Origin: Euleptes europaea
Taxonomy: Eukaryota > Chordata > Lepidosauria > Squamata > Sphaerodactylidae
Direction: 5' to 3'
Assembly (NCBI RefSeq): GCF_029931775.1
Contig: NC_079325.1
Coordinates: forward strand, 38,232,673-38,296,672
DNA length: 64,000 nt
Made by a program: the position numbers and the translations under genes. The stretch's first letter is position 1; each line of letters opens with the position of its first letter. The notes beneath the pieces were generated by a model that worked only from the letters and a program-made list of their open reading frames with translations, had not been told where the DNA came from and searched no databases. This document shows, in pieces, positions 29,150-42,300 of the stretch.

Positions 29150-29905
29150 AGATATCAGAAAACACAGCAGGTAAAATTATGAAAGGACTAGAGGAAATAA
29201 AAGTGATTAAATTCAATGAATTGGAACATAATTTTTTTACAAAATGGTACAAAACACCAGCGCAATTAGCGAATATGTTTCCAGGACTAAGCCCCATGTG
29301 TTGGCACTGTAGACAATCTAAGGGTTGGTTCTCCCACATGTGGTGGGAATGTCCAGAGGTTAGGGACTTTTGGACACAAATACTAGAAATTATAAGGAGA
29401 ACATGTAAAGTATCCTTAACCATAGATTTTAAGCTAATGTTAATGAGCACAACAGGGAACTCGGGGGTAAACAAGAGGGATCAGGCCATACTCAATGCTA
29501 TGTTATTAGCAAGCAAAGCAGTAATAGCTCTGGGTTGGAAGGATAAAAGTAAATGGACTATAGAAATCTGGCACAAGTATCTGTTTGAATTTATACAGTC
29601 GGATATCGTCGAGATGATGCGCCAGAAGACTTCATGGGAAGACAAGAGCAGGGAAATCACGAGTAGACGGAAGACCTACTTAGAGTGGATATCAGTGGAA
29701 GGAAGAAAAGACATTCGGTGGAAGATCCAGACTTTGTGCCCATGGCTGGGGTTAAGAGACTAAAAATTATAAGAAGAAGGAGTGGGGCTAGGGAGGGGGA
29801 TGGGAGGGATGGAAGCGAATGAGAAAAGTACGTTATACAAACAATGTATGTAGAATAAGAAATATATATTTGAAATTTGTATAAAAAGAAACTAATAAAA
29901 AAAGG
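29150..29905 (+). mobile_element. L1-like LINE, ORF2 C-terminal part and 3' UTR
   Basis: The open frame 29179-29763 encodes CWHCRQSKGWFSHMWWECP, the Cys/His-rich C-terminal motif of L1 ORF2 (the fit to the family is from memory), and ends WLGLRD. A 3' UTR with 'gaaatatatatttgaaattt' and an A-rich tail follows to about 29905. It is 5'-truncated. The reverse copy is at 3663-4205. Confidence 0.85.
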
Positions 29906-30790
29906 AAATGTTAATGATCAGGACAAGGGAAAAGGTCTGCTACAGCTCACTCTCCCATCAGTCTCTGATACTGTCATTTATTTTCAAACATGTTGAAGTC
30001 ACTACGAGGGTTAGAAGCTTTACAAAAAATTAACCTAGGTTGATCTAGATCACATTCCATATTCTAGTCTGTCAATAAGACAGAATCCAATCAATGCATC
30101 TCCCCTATAGGTTTGATTCCCTCAGTCCTGGGAATTAAAGGCTCACTTGCTCTTCTGTGAGTGTGCCTGCCAATTAAGATTTTCTTGAGAGGCCCAGCTC
30201 ATCATACCCTCAAACTTCAGAACTGAGATGAGTTGCTACCGGAGACTTATGTGTGGTGGCACCTTGTCCCTGGACCTCTCCCCCCAATTCCATTCACATG
30301 CCCCCTAGCCTATTCAGCTGTAATTATTAAAGTTATTCTCTTTTCTCAGGCTCTTTTGTCTTTTCCTCTCTGATTCTTGGCCTATTTTTAATTATTATAC
30401 TGGGTCTCTTTGGCTGTTTCCACACAGCAGTGATGCTCTCTTCAGACTTCACTGCCTTTGTGAAAAGGGATGCATTTGCAGTGGCAACTGAACATCCATA
30501 CAAAAGTTTTTTTTCCACACGTTCTACACCTCCCCCCCACCGTCATCAGAACACATTCTTTGGCTTTAAAAAAAGAATAATCACATTGTTAAAAGAATAA
30601 TGACAGTGTTACTACATTATAATCAATCGTGGTTTTTTTAAAAAAGCCCTCCCCCCAAAGCCCTTTAGTTGTGGAGGGGGGATTGGAAGCTGTGGGCTGA
30701 GGAAGGAACATGGTACCAATGTGAGTGGGACCTATAAAAATACACATTTTCCTAACCACATGGCATACAAACCTGATCTTTCCCAAAAGC
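29906..30790. other. Intergenic, nothing recognised
   Basis: No exon or clear repeat was recognised. 30400-30800 shares short phrases with 36690-37140, suggesting an old duplicated or interspersed element. Confidence 0.4.
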
Positions 30791-30794
30791 TTGT

Positions 30795-31032
30795 ACCAAA
30801 CCAGGTCACATCAAGAGACGAGAAGAGTCACTGGAAAAGACAGTCATGCTAGGAAAAGTTGAGGGCAGCAGGAAAAGAGGAAGACCTAACAAGAGATGGA
30901 TGGACTCAATAAAGGAAGCCACAGCCCTCAATTTGCAAGACCTGAGCAAGGCTGTCGAAGATAGGACATTTTGGAGGACTTTCATTCATAGGGTCTCCAT
31001 GAGTCGGAAGTGACTTGATGGCACACACACAA
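30795..31032 (+). mobile_element. RTE/BovB-like LINE 3' end
   Basis: Carries 'gaggaagacctaacaagaga' and ends 'gagtcggaagtgacttgatg' followed by CA repeats, the same family as 4934-5641 and, reversed, 2231-2425. Confidence 0.85.
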
Positions 31033-31129
31033 ACCAGGTTTGAGAAAGACTGCAGCAAAGCAAACCCACTCCAGTTTAGACTCCATGTCTAAAAACTCCA
31101 TCTAGAAGTATCCTTTGAGTATTTTTGCC

Positions 31130-31665
31130 GGTGTGATGATATATTGCCATGTCAAACAAACTAACAAAGCCCTGCAGTCCTATGGCCGAATACACAGTGA
31201 TGGCAAAGTTGACACAGTTTGACATGGGGAGGCGTTTGAGACCCGAGGGGGAGTTTGAGAAGAAATGGAAATTATATTATGATTATGCTCAACTTTAATT
31301 TTTGATATTGTGCAGTAGGTTAATTTGAATGTAAACAATGGCTATTGATAGAGTAGGTAATAATAACAAAGGGCAGACTATATAGGCAGTCTATAAGAAG
31401 CAGGAATTAGCAATGTGAAAGTTGATTAATCTTATGTATGGTAAACGGCTATAAAATAATCAAAGATTCAGTAAGTAGCCCCGCAAATATGTAGTTAAGC
31501 AGTTTTTCAAGAATGACATGTTATAGCTCAGCTGTTATTAAGGCGGGTAATATACGGTTCCCTTTGGAAGGCTTGATACACGGTATGTATGGGTTTGTAA
31601 GCATGTTGTGTTTTGAATCATTTTTTCTTTGAATAAAAATTTACGGGGGGGAAAAGCCCTACTGT
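31130..31665 (+). mobile_element. LINE 3' end (L1-like)
   Basis: A short frame ends RRLRPEGEFEKKWKLYYDY...L-stop at about 31297. It is followed by an AT-rich 3' tail with AATAAA near 31632. It looks like the end of a LINE ORF2 of another family than 29150-29905. Confidence 0.5.
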
Positions 31666-31669
31666 TCTG

Positions 31670-33340
31670 CGATGCTCTAACTCACCCTTTCTTTTGCTCC
31701 TCAGTGGCAGATGCGTCAGCCCTAGGGAGGGAATAAGTAGAGAAACATTAAAACTGGGACAGGGTGGGGTTTCTGGCCCATCTGGCACTACAAGGAGTTT
31801 GATGTGACAGTCAGCAGAGATCTAGCCCAGGGAGAGAAGAAGAGGTCATTGTGAAGACTCCAACACTGGAGGGTATGTGATTTAATGGGCAGGAGAGGGT
31901 TCTTTCTCTTGTCTTTCCCCCCTTTTTTCAGCTAATTGGGAGTCCCCAGCTCTTGAATGCTGTAAAGAAGAGCTGGTAATTCTGTATACCCATTCTGAAG
32001 ACCTGAGTATGAAACACAGGGTTGGATCCTGCCATCCATCAATGGAAATTGTAGATGATCATGAATCTTTCTCCAGCAAAGTTTATTTCCAGGGTCACAG
32101 GACATATGTGGTCTAATAGCCACACAGGTCACTGGCCTGCAATGGGGTATAGTGGAGCTGTGCTAATGACACTGATTTTGCCCCTTTCTGTCCCCACTGA
32201 GGATCCTGACCTGTGTGGCTGGTAGGTTACAGAAGTCCTTCCTAGGTTTCTTATATCTACAGTGTCTTACACTACAGGAGGATTCCTCGGGTGAGAGAAT
32301 CCCCTCCCTGCAATCTCATTTCCCATGCTTACATAGATTCAGGCTGCGGTTCAGTATCTGCATAGGAGCGCTCAGCCTGGTGTGGGAGAATGCTTGCATA
32401 TACATGCTCTGGAGAGGTGCTAGAACACAAAGGTGGGGGAGGGGGAGGAGAAAGTGTTTTTTTACAATTACACCATTTTTATAAACATAACCAATATTTA
32501 ACTCTATCATTATAGATATCCCACTACCAATGCACATACAAGGATACACAAATCTCCTGGTACATTCCCATTTTGAACAGTCCTTCATAGGCTATCTGAT
32601 GGCAACATTTGCTTTTAATGTCCCTAGTTCCAAAAAGCACTCAGTTGCAACAACACTGCACAAAACTGTATCATAACAACTGATTAAAAACCCTATAGGA
32701 TGACTTGCGCTAGTGTTTTAAGAGGACAATGCCCTAAACACTTTTTGAAGGTGTAATTCCACACAAAGCCTGTTAACTCTCAATGTAGTGCAGCAGAGAA
32801 AAGGAGGACACATGCCAGGCAATCAAGCAATAGCTTTGACAAGCCATAAAATGAGATATACGGTTGGCTGGCCTAAAGTTACCAGGAGGCCAGCATCCTG
32901 TAACCAAAGTGCATCATTTCACTTACAAAAAACTCCAGAGTCTGAAACAATTGATCTTCACACAATAATTACCAGGTAAAAATCATCCAAATCCTTCCAG
33001 TCCAAAGTCCTTTAAAACGGGGCACAACTGCCTGAAGAATCCAGGGGTAGATCAGTGGTAGAAAACCTGCTTGGTATGCAAGGTCCCTGGTTCAGTCCCT
33101 GGCATCTCCAATTAAAAAGATCTCAGGTAGCAGGTGTTCTAACCTCTTTCTGCATGAGAACCTAAAGAGCCACTATTTGGAGAGGCTGTGGCTCAGTGGC
33201 AAAGCACTTGCTTGACATGCAGAGGGTCCCAGGTTCAAATAATGCAACTTTTTGGAGCCACAAATTACATGCACGTCTGTGCACGGCCAAGCGGGCAGTG
33301 AGTTCTTGAACAGGCTTCTTAGCAAGACTACCATTTGTCA
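31670..33340. other. Intergenic, downstream of the membrane-protein gene
   Basis: Two SINE pieces of the tRNA-Ala-like family lie at about 33045-33130 and 33178-33240, both plus-oriented. The remainder shows no exon. Minus-strand ATTAAA near 32615 and AATAAA near 32085 are possible 3' ends for the membrane-protein gene. Confidence 0.45.
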
Positions 33341-33343
33341 CAC

Positions 33344-36300
33344 TCACACAGAAAAACGTGGCGCCGGCTGCATACTGGTGTAGGCATTCTCAGGAGTGGA
33401 TCTAGAATGACAAAAAAAATGATTTCAATGGCTGCAGTGGCAAGGTCCCACCAACAGCAATAAGCAAAAAAGCAAGAAAGTGGGTGGATGTGAGACTTCT
33501 GAGTTGGGCATAAGCTTGCACAAGAGAACACTGGGACGTCTATGCCGGAGTTTCATTGGATTTGTTACATGCATATGCTTTCACCTCAAAGCTTTTGCGT
33601 TCACAGCTCCTGCCGACTGTTTCACAGTGATTGTAAACGTTTTTTCATGGTGTGATGATCTTTAGGTAAAGGTCCCCTGTGCAAGTCCCGGGTCATTCCT
33701 GACCCATGGGGTGACGTCACATCCCGACGTTTTCTAGGCAGCCTTTGTTTACGGGGTGGTTTGCCAGTGCCTTCCCCAGTCATCTTTCCTTTACCCCCAG
33801 CAAGCTGGATACTCATTTTACAGACCTCGGAAGGATGGCAGGCTGAGTCAACCTTGAGCCAGCTACCTGAAACCGACTTCCGTTGGGATCGAACTCAGGT
33901 CATGAGCAGAGCTTGGACAGCAGGACTGCAGCTTACCACTCTGCGCCACGGGGCTCATGTGATGATCTTTAGGCTCATTTTAATATTGAACTTGATTTTA
34001 TCAGCATTTTTTGGCAGATACCATGGTTACTGAGGTTTGGAAACCACTTCTAGCATTTTTATGGTGGAACACACTATGTAAATTACATGAAATACACACG
34101 CATACTACATTTTATTTCTCCTTCTGAGAAAGGCTCTCAGCATACACACACAACTTCACACACCAGATAAGTTTTCCCAGGTAAGTTAGGAGACGTAGTA
34201 TATGCATCTCCACCAATGCAGAAAACCCCTGTTTTTGTAAGTGTCTCCATCTAAAGCCATCTCTTAGGACTCTAACTCATCATTTCTACTTCTAAAGCAA
34301 GCACTATGTTCTACACCCCCATAAAAGTTTTAAAATATCCTGTGGGAGACCTCTGCCTGAGACCTTGGAGAGCCGCTACTGGTCTGAGCAGACAATACTG
34401 AGTTTAATGGACCAAGGGTCTGATTCAGTATAAGGCAGCTTCATGTGCCATTGATAAATATATCTCCCCTTCCTTAGGATTTGGATTTGCCAAACTATCA
34501 CAATTAATTTTAACGTTTTAATCTTCCCTAACATAAGATAGGTGGGAGAGGAGAAGATATTTGCACTCAAGCATGGCCCAAGGACCAACCATCAAAGCTT
34601 TGGAAATGCTAATGGACATCCAGGCCAGAGACAATAAAATGGCCAACTCACACCTAACTTGGAATCTTGGGGGGGGGGGGGGTCCAAGAGGCTAGATTGT
34701 TTTTTCCTAAAGACTTCAGGAAAGGATTCTTTGACCCGCGAGAGGTGGTCAAAAACAGAAAATAAAATCCCTTGGCAGAGATAGAGAGGGATCCATTTTG
34801 GCTGATTCCATCTGGAGAAAGGAGTTCTCACACTTGAGTTCTATCTTGATGGGCACGCCATTGCCATGTGGGGCAGACAAAGTGCTGGTTGCTTGGACAA
34901 AGACTCCAAGGTAATGGGAAGCTTCTTTCCTGACGTTTTGCCAGCAACTGTGGCAGGCATCTTCAGAGGAGTAACACTGAAGGACAGTGTCCTTCAGTGT
35001 TACTCCTCTGAAGATGCCTGCCAGTTGCTGGCGAAACGTCAGGAAAGAAAATTCCAAGACCACGGTTACACAGCCGGATAACCTACAAGAACCAATGAAC
35101 TCTGACCGTGAAAGCCTTCGACAATATTTTGTAATGGGAAGCTTTTAACCAACAGTAACTTTAAAGAGTCTGCCTTAGAACAAGATCAACTAGGGCATGT
35201 ATAGGGCTGAGGGACAGAGATCAGATGTTTACACCTTTCCTTTGTATTGTTTGCTCAGTCTGCTGCTGTGCAGAGTATATGTGTGTGGACTTTATACTTT
35301 TAATAAATTCTTTACTATTTTCTCTGTACCATATAGACCCCTATCCTTTGAGCACAGTAGTTAAAACAGATGTAGGGGAAGGAAGGTGGTCAGTTGCTAA
35401 ATTGTTACTTTCCCAAGAGTATGCAAGTGCAGTAAAGCTGTCCCCGCAGTAACCAGCTGCTGGGTAACAGAAGATGCAGACACTAGGTGGAGCCTTAGAA
35501 TAGCAATGTAGGAAGGGAAGCTGGGAGTACTGTCTATTATATTGGGTGCGGTGGAACACAGGCAGGATGGTGCTGCTGCAGTCGTCTTGTTTGGGGGCTT
35601 CCTAGAGGCACCTGGTTGGCCACTGTGTGAACAGACTACTGGACTTGATGGGCCTTGGTCTGATCCAGCAGGGCCGTTCTTATGTTCTTAAGCATACAGC
35701 CACCAAGAGGCAGAATTAAGACTATGTTGTGTAGCCTGCTACCCTCACCAAGCCAGCTATTATTTAGTTTTTCTATTTTCTATCTTGAGAACAACCATTC
35801 ATACTGAAAACAATGGAGGATTTAATATTGTTTTGATAACTGTGAATATATAAGACTCTGATGCCTGGCTCGCAATAGCGTCAGGTCATTCTGCCCTAAT
35901 TTTACTACTCACGTTCCAATAGGAAGCAGGAACCATTTTCTCCCACTCATATCTCAAGAGGGGAGGGACTGAGGCAGAGCACCTGCTTTGCACGCAGAAG
36001 GTCCCAGCTTCAGTAAAGGGTTCTCCAGAATAGTGTACTGGAGAAGACTGTTCTTTGCCGGAGACCTGGAGAGCCACTGCCAGTCAGAGAAGGAGCACTG
36101 AGCTACATAGCCCAACTGTCTGGATTGGTACAGAGCAGCTTTATAGATTCCCATTAGAGAGTGGTTGTGGCTTAGTGGTAAAACACATTTTGCAAGCGGG
36201 AACTCCCAGTATCAATCTTGCAGGTGCTGGGAAGGAAAACAGAGTTGCACTTGCCTGTAATTGTTGATCATCGAGTGGTCTTCTGTGAAGGCACCCATTG

Positions 36301-39300
36301 GGACTGCCAGTGCGGGACTGCACAGAAGCCACGACGATGAACTTTCTCTGCCTGAGAGCCTTGGACAATACACAGCTAAAAGGACCGTTATTATTCCGAC
36401 ATTAAGACAAAACACATGACTCACCTGCCTTTCTGCAGGGAGACGCAGCAACAAGTCCAAAAATGTTGTGCCCCAAAGTTCATCCCACACCCTTAATGTT
36501 CTTTCAGGCTGTGACCAAGTTCCCTTGATGTCCCACTCCCTCCAGAACCCTCACTGGGCAGCAAAAGAACTATCCCCTTGCTATTCCGACTTACTTGTCT
36601 TCTACCCCGGTTCCTTCAGGACTCGTGTGTTTGGGCTCCTGGCGGAGTCTGAAATCACAGAAAACACATCTCAATGTCATCAGTTGCTGACTGCAATGAA
36701 GACTGCTTCCACAGTGATGATTCTCCATGCAGTTCCTGCTACCACTGAGAACGCCAAGGAATTCACAGCAGAACCAGAACATCCATATAGTTTCCCCTGT
36801 ATTTTCCTTACCTTACTCTCCACCTCAGCCATTTTCCCATCAGATTGCATTTTCTTTTTTTTAAATAAAGCTGGGAATTCAGAGGTGCCAGCAGACCATG
36901 GCAACAAATCATTGTAATGTTATTGTGCTGTGGTAATCTTGCAATTGTTAATTTTTTAAACAGCCACAAAAAACCTGTCTAGTTGGTGTTGTGTGGGGTG
37001 GCAGCCATGGGAGGCACAGGAAAATGGTGCTAATGTGAGCTGGTCCTTCAAAAACATGCACCTTCCTGCCCACATAGCATGAAAATGCACTAACTGCCAT
37101 CCCTCCAAAAAGATTGTTTCAAATCAGGTCAGGGAAAGATTGCAGCAAAGGAAGAGCAAAACCTGCAAAAACAGGGTTTTGCCCTGGATGCACAACCTTC
37201 ATGTGGGAGCTATGAAAGTCTGCTTTTATGCCCGAGGCTAGCACTATATAGCCAGCCATGGTGTAGTGGTTTGTTTGCTGGACAAGCCAGAGCAGACTCT
37301 TGGGTGACCTTAGACCAATCAGTCTCTCTCAACCTAGCCTACCTCACCAGGTTGTTGTGAGGATAAAATAGAGGAGAGGAGGACAAGGTTGTAAGCCACT
37401 TTGGGTCCCCATTAGGGAGAAAGGCAGGATACAAATGAATTAAATAAAAATAAATTCTACCATCCCAGCTTGGCAGAAGGGAGAAGAAATAGTTAACAAG
37501 GAGGACTCTATGCAGGCCACAATAACAAAGTACCAATATCAACCTTCACTGAGAGAGAAATAAACAAGTTTCTAGTCTTTGTGATCATGAAAATAAGCTT
37601 AGAAGCATGTAGCAATGCCTTGCACAATATCCAAAGTCAGAAGAAAGGCCAAGGGTGGGGGTTTCACTCTTGCAGAGCTGCTTGTCTCCCCCATAATTAG
37701 CAAAACCAAGATCATGCACATCTGCTTAATTAACGAATAGCGATTGCAGAAATTCACTTTTCTGGATGTGGGAGAACTTGATCAAGGAAACGGAGCAGCG
37801 TGGTCCTAGACAACCCAGCAGCAACACCAGAACTACAGGTATCATGTGATTTAAGGAGATTGTCTCCCTGGATCAGACTCACGTTTTTGTCTCAGGACAA
37901 GGCAGTATTCTGTTTTCAGTTGTGACTAGCCAGGCACTTCTGGGAAACGCACAAGCAGGATGTGAAGATGAACTTCCCCAACCCCTAGAATGTTCCCACC
38001 ATTTGGTACTCAGAGGGGGACTGCCTTTGAAAATGGAAGGCCCACTCTTTGCTATTATGACTAACCCATTGATAAACCTGCCTGATCTTCACTATGACCA
38101 ATCACAGTTCACCTGAGATGAGTCATTCTGGAAATCCCCATTCCTGGCTGTACAAACTGGATCAGACCAGCCTCATCACATGACTTAGCTATCACTCTGA
38201 TCAGTATGATCTGTTTAGCAAACTGCAGACTAGGCATAACTTTGACATATGTTGACAAACCCAGCAGCAACACCAGAACTACAGGTATCATGTGATTTAA
38301 GGAGATTGTCTCCCTGGATCAGACTCACGTTTTTGTCTCAGGACAAGGCAGTATTCTGTTTTCAGTTGTGACTAGCCAGGCACTTCTGGGAAACGCACAA
38401 GCAGGATGTGAAGATGAACTTCCCCAACCCCTAGAACGTTCCCACCATTTGGTACTCAGAGGGGGACTGCCTTTGAAAATGGAAGGCCCACTCTTTGCTA
38501 TTATGACTAACCCATTGATAAACCTGCCTGATCTTCACTATGCCTGTTCTTATTGGCAAAGAACATATGAAACATATGAAACAGGACCTCAGGCAAGGTA
38601 GGAATCTCTACCTACTTGGGAGGGACGAGGATCCCCAGGTGTGCTGAAAAAAAATAGGACTTTGTAACCCACCCCACCCCTAATAGGAAACAAATATGCT
38701 CCCAACAGCACAGAATATTTCTCAAAGAACCATTGGCGTATGAGTCCAAGTTCAGAAAAAGCAAGGGTTTTAGAAGTCACAGGTCTCTCCCACTCCCACG
38801 CCATCTTGTCCTTCCAGCCCACCTGGGACCAGGGTTCAGCTCTTTAGGATCCAAGTATTCAGCCTCCTCGGTTCTGGAATGATAGAAAGGAGTCTTCAGT
38901 GCAGAAGCAAATATGCAAGACATAGCTTGTAAAGAAGTTACAGATCTGCTCTGCTTGGGCTAACCTTAAAACTCTCCATAGTTTACCTCAGATGCCAATC
39001 ATATGGTTGAACAAAAGAAAGCAACCAGAGTTAGGGGTGGACTGGCCATTAGGGTCACTGAGAAAAGTCCTGGGGGGGGGCAGTAGCCTGCCCCTTCACT
39101 AGGGCCAGTTCCAGCCCAAGGGAGGGATGGCTCTTGCCCTGTCTGGGGTGGGTGGCAGCTGCCACAAACTGGTGGTCGTAAAAAAACAAAACAAAAAAGA
39201 AGTAGTAAAATTTAATAACCGTATAAAACTAAAGATTTTTTCTTGGACAATCATTTACGGCATTCGTCTACAGTGTGCTCTCAAAACTTAACAGCCAGAT

Positions 39301-42300
39301 ATGCCCTATCCTCATTTTATACATATGTTCAATTTTTCTTTGGTTTGACCAGCAGCCAACACAAAAAAGGAAAGTTTTTCAGACAGCTACTATGGTGTAC
39401 TGGTTAGTGGGTTCGAAAGGCCCAGGTTCAAATCCCCACTTTGCCATTGAAGCTGTTTGTCTGACTTTGGGATCGAAGAAGAATGTGCTCTGGGGGAAAG
39501 AGAAGGGTAAAAATCCTAACCCCAAACAGGCCGTTCCTTAAAATACAACTGCTACTGACTAAAAGCAGGGAGAGTAGAAAGATCTGTTACTCACTCTGAT
39601 ACTGGACGGGGCTTTTTGTATGGAGACTCTTTTGGCATCAAATAAATGTGTTCTGATGGACGGCGTCTGAAATCACAAACAGCAGGTCTAAGTGCCCTCC
39701 CACTCACAGCCTCCTCTGAGGTCACCGCATGGGTGTCAAACCACAACTGCTGAAAGAGGATAGTCAGTTGACTCCCAGAGGTTGGATTCCACAGATCCAT
39801 TCTGATAATGGTGGCATTTTCCTCCAGATCAGGGAGCCATCCCATAGCTAGCACAAGAGACTCCTGAGTCGGGAAGGCTCTTTGCATCAGGAGAAAGTGT
39901 TGCTCTTAGCAGGAGACATCCCTGAGATTCAGTCACAGACTTTGGTGGGCCCTTGGGCAAGAGACTATCAGAGGGATCAGAGGTGGTTTGCCATTGCCTG
40001 CCTCCACGTCACGATCCTGGTATTCCTTGGAGGTCTCCCATCCAAATACGAGCCAGGCCGACCCTACTTAGCTTCTCAGATCTGACGAGATCAGGCTAGC
40101 CTGGGGCTATCTAGGTCAGGGCCCTCTGCCTTAGATGTGCAATAAAGTAGACAGTAATTTTGAGAACACATCAGTGCTTTCTGTTCCCATGATGTAGGTG
40201 GAGCCAAGGAGCCAGCGTGGTGCAGTGGTTAAGAGCGGCAGACTCTAATCCGGAGAACTGGGTTTGATTCCCCACTCCTCCTCATGAGCAGCGGGCTCTA
40301 ATCTGGTGAACCGGGTTAATTTCCCCACTCCTCCACATGAAGCCTGCTGGGTGACCTTGGGCTAGTTACAGCTCTCAGAACACTCTCCGCCTATGCGGAG
40401 GCAGGCAATGGCAAACCACCTCTGAATGTCTCTTGCCTTGAAACCCCTACAGGGGTTGTCATAAGTCAGCTGTAACTTGAGGGAACTTTCTACCACCAGG
40501 TAAAGCCAATCTCCACGCAACATCATCATCATATTTATGTAGTATATCTAATAGTAAAGTGGGTAGCTCACACCAATCATGAAAGTGACAAAATCAACCA
40601 CCCACAGACAAGGGAAGAAATTCAACATATCTGGGATATTCTCCAACAATGCAGAAAATATTACCTTGTAAATTAGGCAGAAAATAAAATAAATCCCCTG
40701 ATGAAGACTGAGTATGCTTCAGAATCTGCAGAATGTTGAGAGTAGCTGACAGCCAGCTAAGGGGATGGTGGGGGAGAAATCAGAGGAAAGTGGGATAATT
40801 GGCCTGCTCAAGTCACTTGGTGTGTAGAGAATCCTGGAGGGGTAGGAATTTCAGATTGTTTCTCCCTCCCAGCAATCACTTGGCAGGAGCATTTTGTTCC
40901 CCCTAAGAGCATTTTGTTCCCCCTAAGTAGCAAGCTTGATGGTGAGGTGCCTTAAAATCGGCAAGCAAAAATGAAGCTACCCAGATTTAAGATTAGGTTT
41001 CTGCATAATTAGGGGACCCCCCCCCCCAAGTATACACTTTCAAATTCAAAGGGGAAAGGGGGGAAATGACCAGAGGAGGGTTGAGCGTGTTCATTGCCCC
41101 TCCAGGAGGCATGAAATATTTACAGCAAACTCATTTGCTCCAGTCCCTAAGAGCTTAGAGTATCCTGGAAGTGGAGATTTAAACTGAGAGGCAATTCCCC
41201 CCCCCCACTATTCCCCAACTTGTTTAATAGATTTCATAAATATATCTACAGCATCTCTCTAATGATTCCTCCCACTTGAGCGCATGACAGAACATAGCCC
41301 ACATTAGCTCATGAGCGAGGAAGATGCCCTCAGGAGATCAATACAGCCTCCGGGCCATGTAGATACTTGACTCTGCTCTGCCGTGAGGCTACTGTGAACT
41401 CTGCTCCCTGGTGCTACCAAACCCAGAGGTCAGAGAACGGAACTGAAAGTGGCTTCATTCCTAGATACCAGCACACACACCACCCCAACTGAGATCCTGG
41501 GCAGCGCCTGCTGAAATCTCAGAAGTCAGAGCAGGAACTGAGCAAGTTTCCCAGCAGTCATAGTAAGGCTGCAGCTTCAGCACCCTATGTTCGCTCTCGC
41601 CATCTCCCTGGGGTGGTCCATTGCACAACATAAGCAAATATGTGCACATCTGTTCAAACAGCGTAATTTTCCAGGAAGCTTTTCCTAGTGCAAAATTTAG
41701 ATTATTATTATTCTGAAATGCAGAAAAAAATTGTCCACGACCATACCTACTGCTACTGGTTTGGCACATATAACTTACGGGACAGGTGGGATGGGCCTTT
41801 TGGGAGGAACGTCATCGTCTTTTTTTCCTTTTTTGTCTTTTTTCCTTGGACACAAGACAAAGACAGCCCATTAGTACAGCTCTGGGGTAATGGGCTACAA
41901 AACCAACCAGGATCTTGCTGCTCTGACATGCCTATAGGCCCCAGACTAACATGCTCACTGCTTTTAAAAGGGCTCCCTGTGTGAATGAACAAAACAGGTG
42001 GGCATCTACAACAGTGCTACCCGAAAAACTGTTGAATTGCCCAACTCACTCCCTGATCTGCCACCTCAGGAAAGGGGAGAGGGTTACCTCTTCATGCGTG
42101 GTTGCCACTTGCAGTGGCCACTGGTGCCCAGTCCCAGGAGCACGTGCGAGACAGGAAGAGCCCTGCTACATCAGAGCACAAGCCCCATTGCGCCAGCGTC
42201 CTGTTTCCAGCACTGGCCATCCAGACACCTCCAGGAAGGCCACAAGCAGGACACGAAGGCAACAGTCTTTCCCTTAAAGCTGCCTCATAACAGCGATGCT

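Noticed and set aside
29179-29763. 194-aa open frame as a host gene
   Set aside because: It has the Cys/His-rich C-terminus of L1 ORF2, an A-rich 3' tail, and a second reversed copy at 3663-4205.
40020-40110. A 5S rRNA gene
   Set aside because: Only the 3' half is present, altered, and joined to a SINE body.
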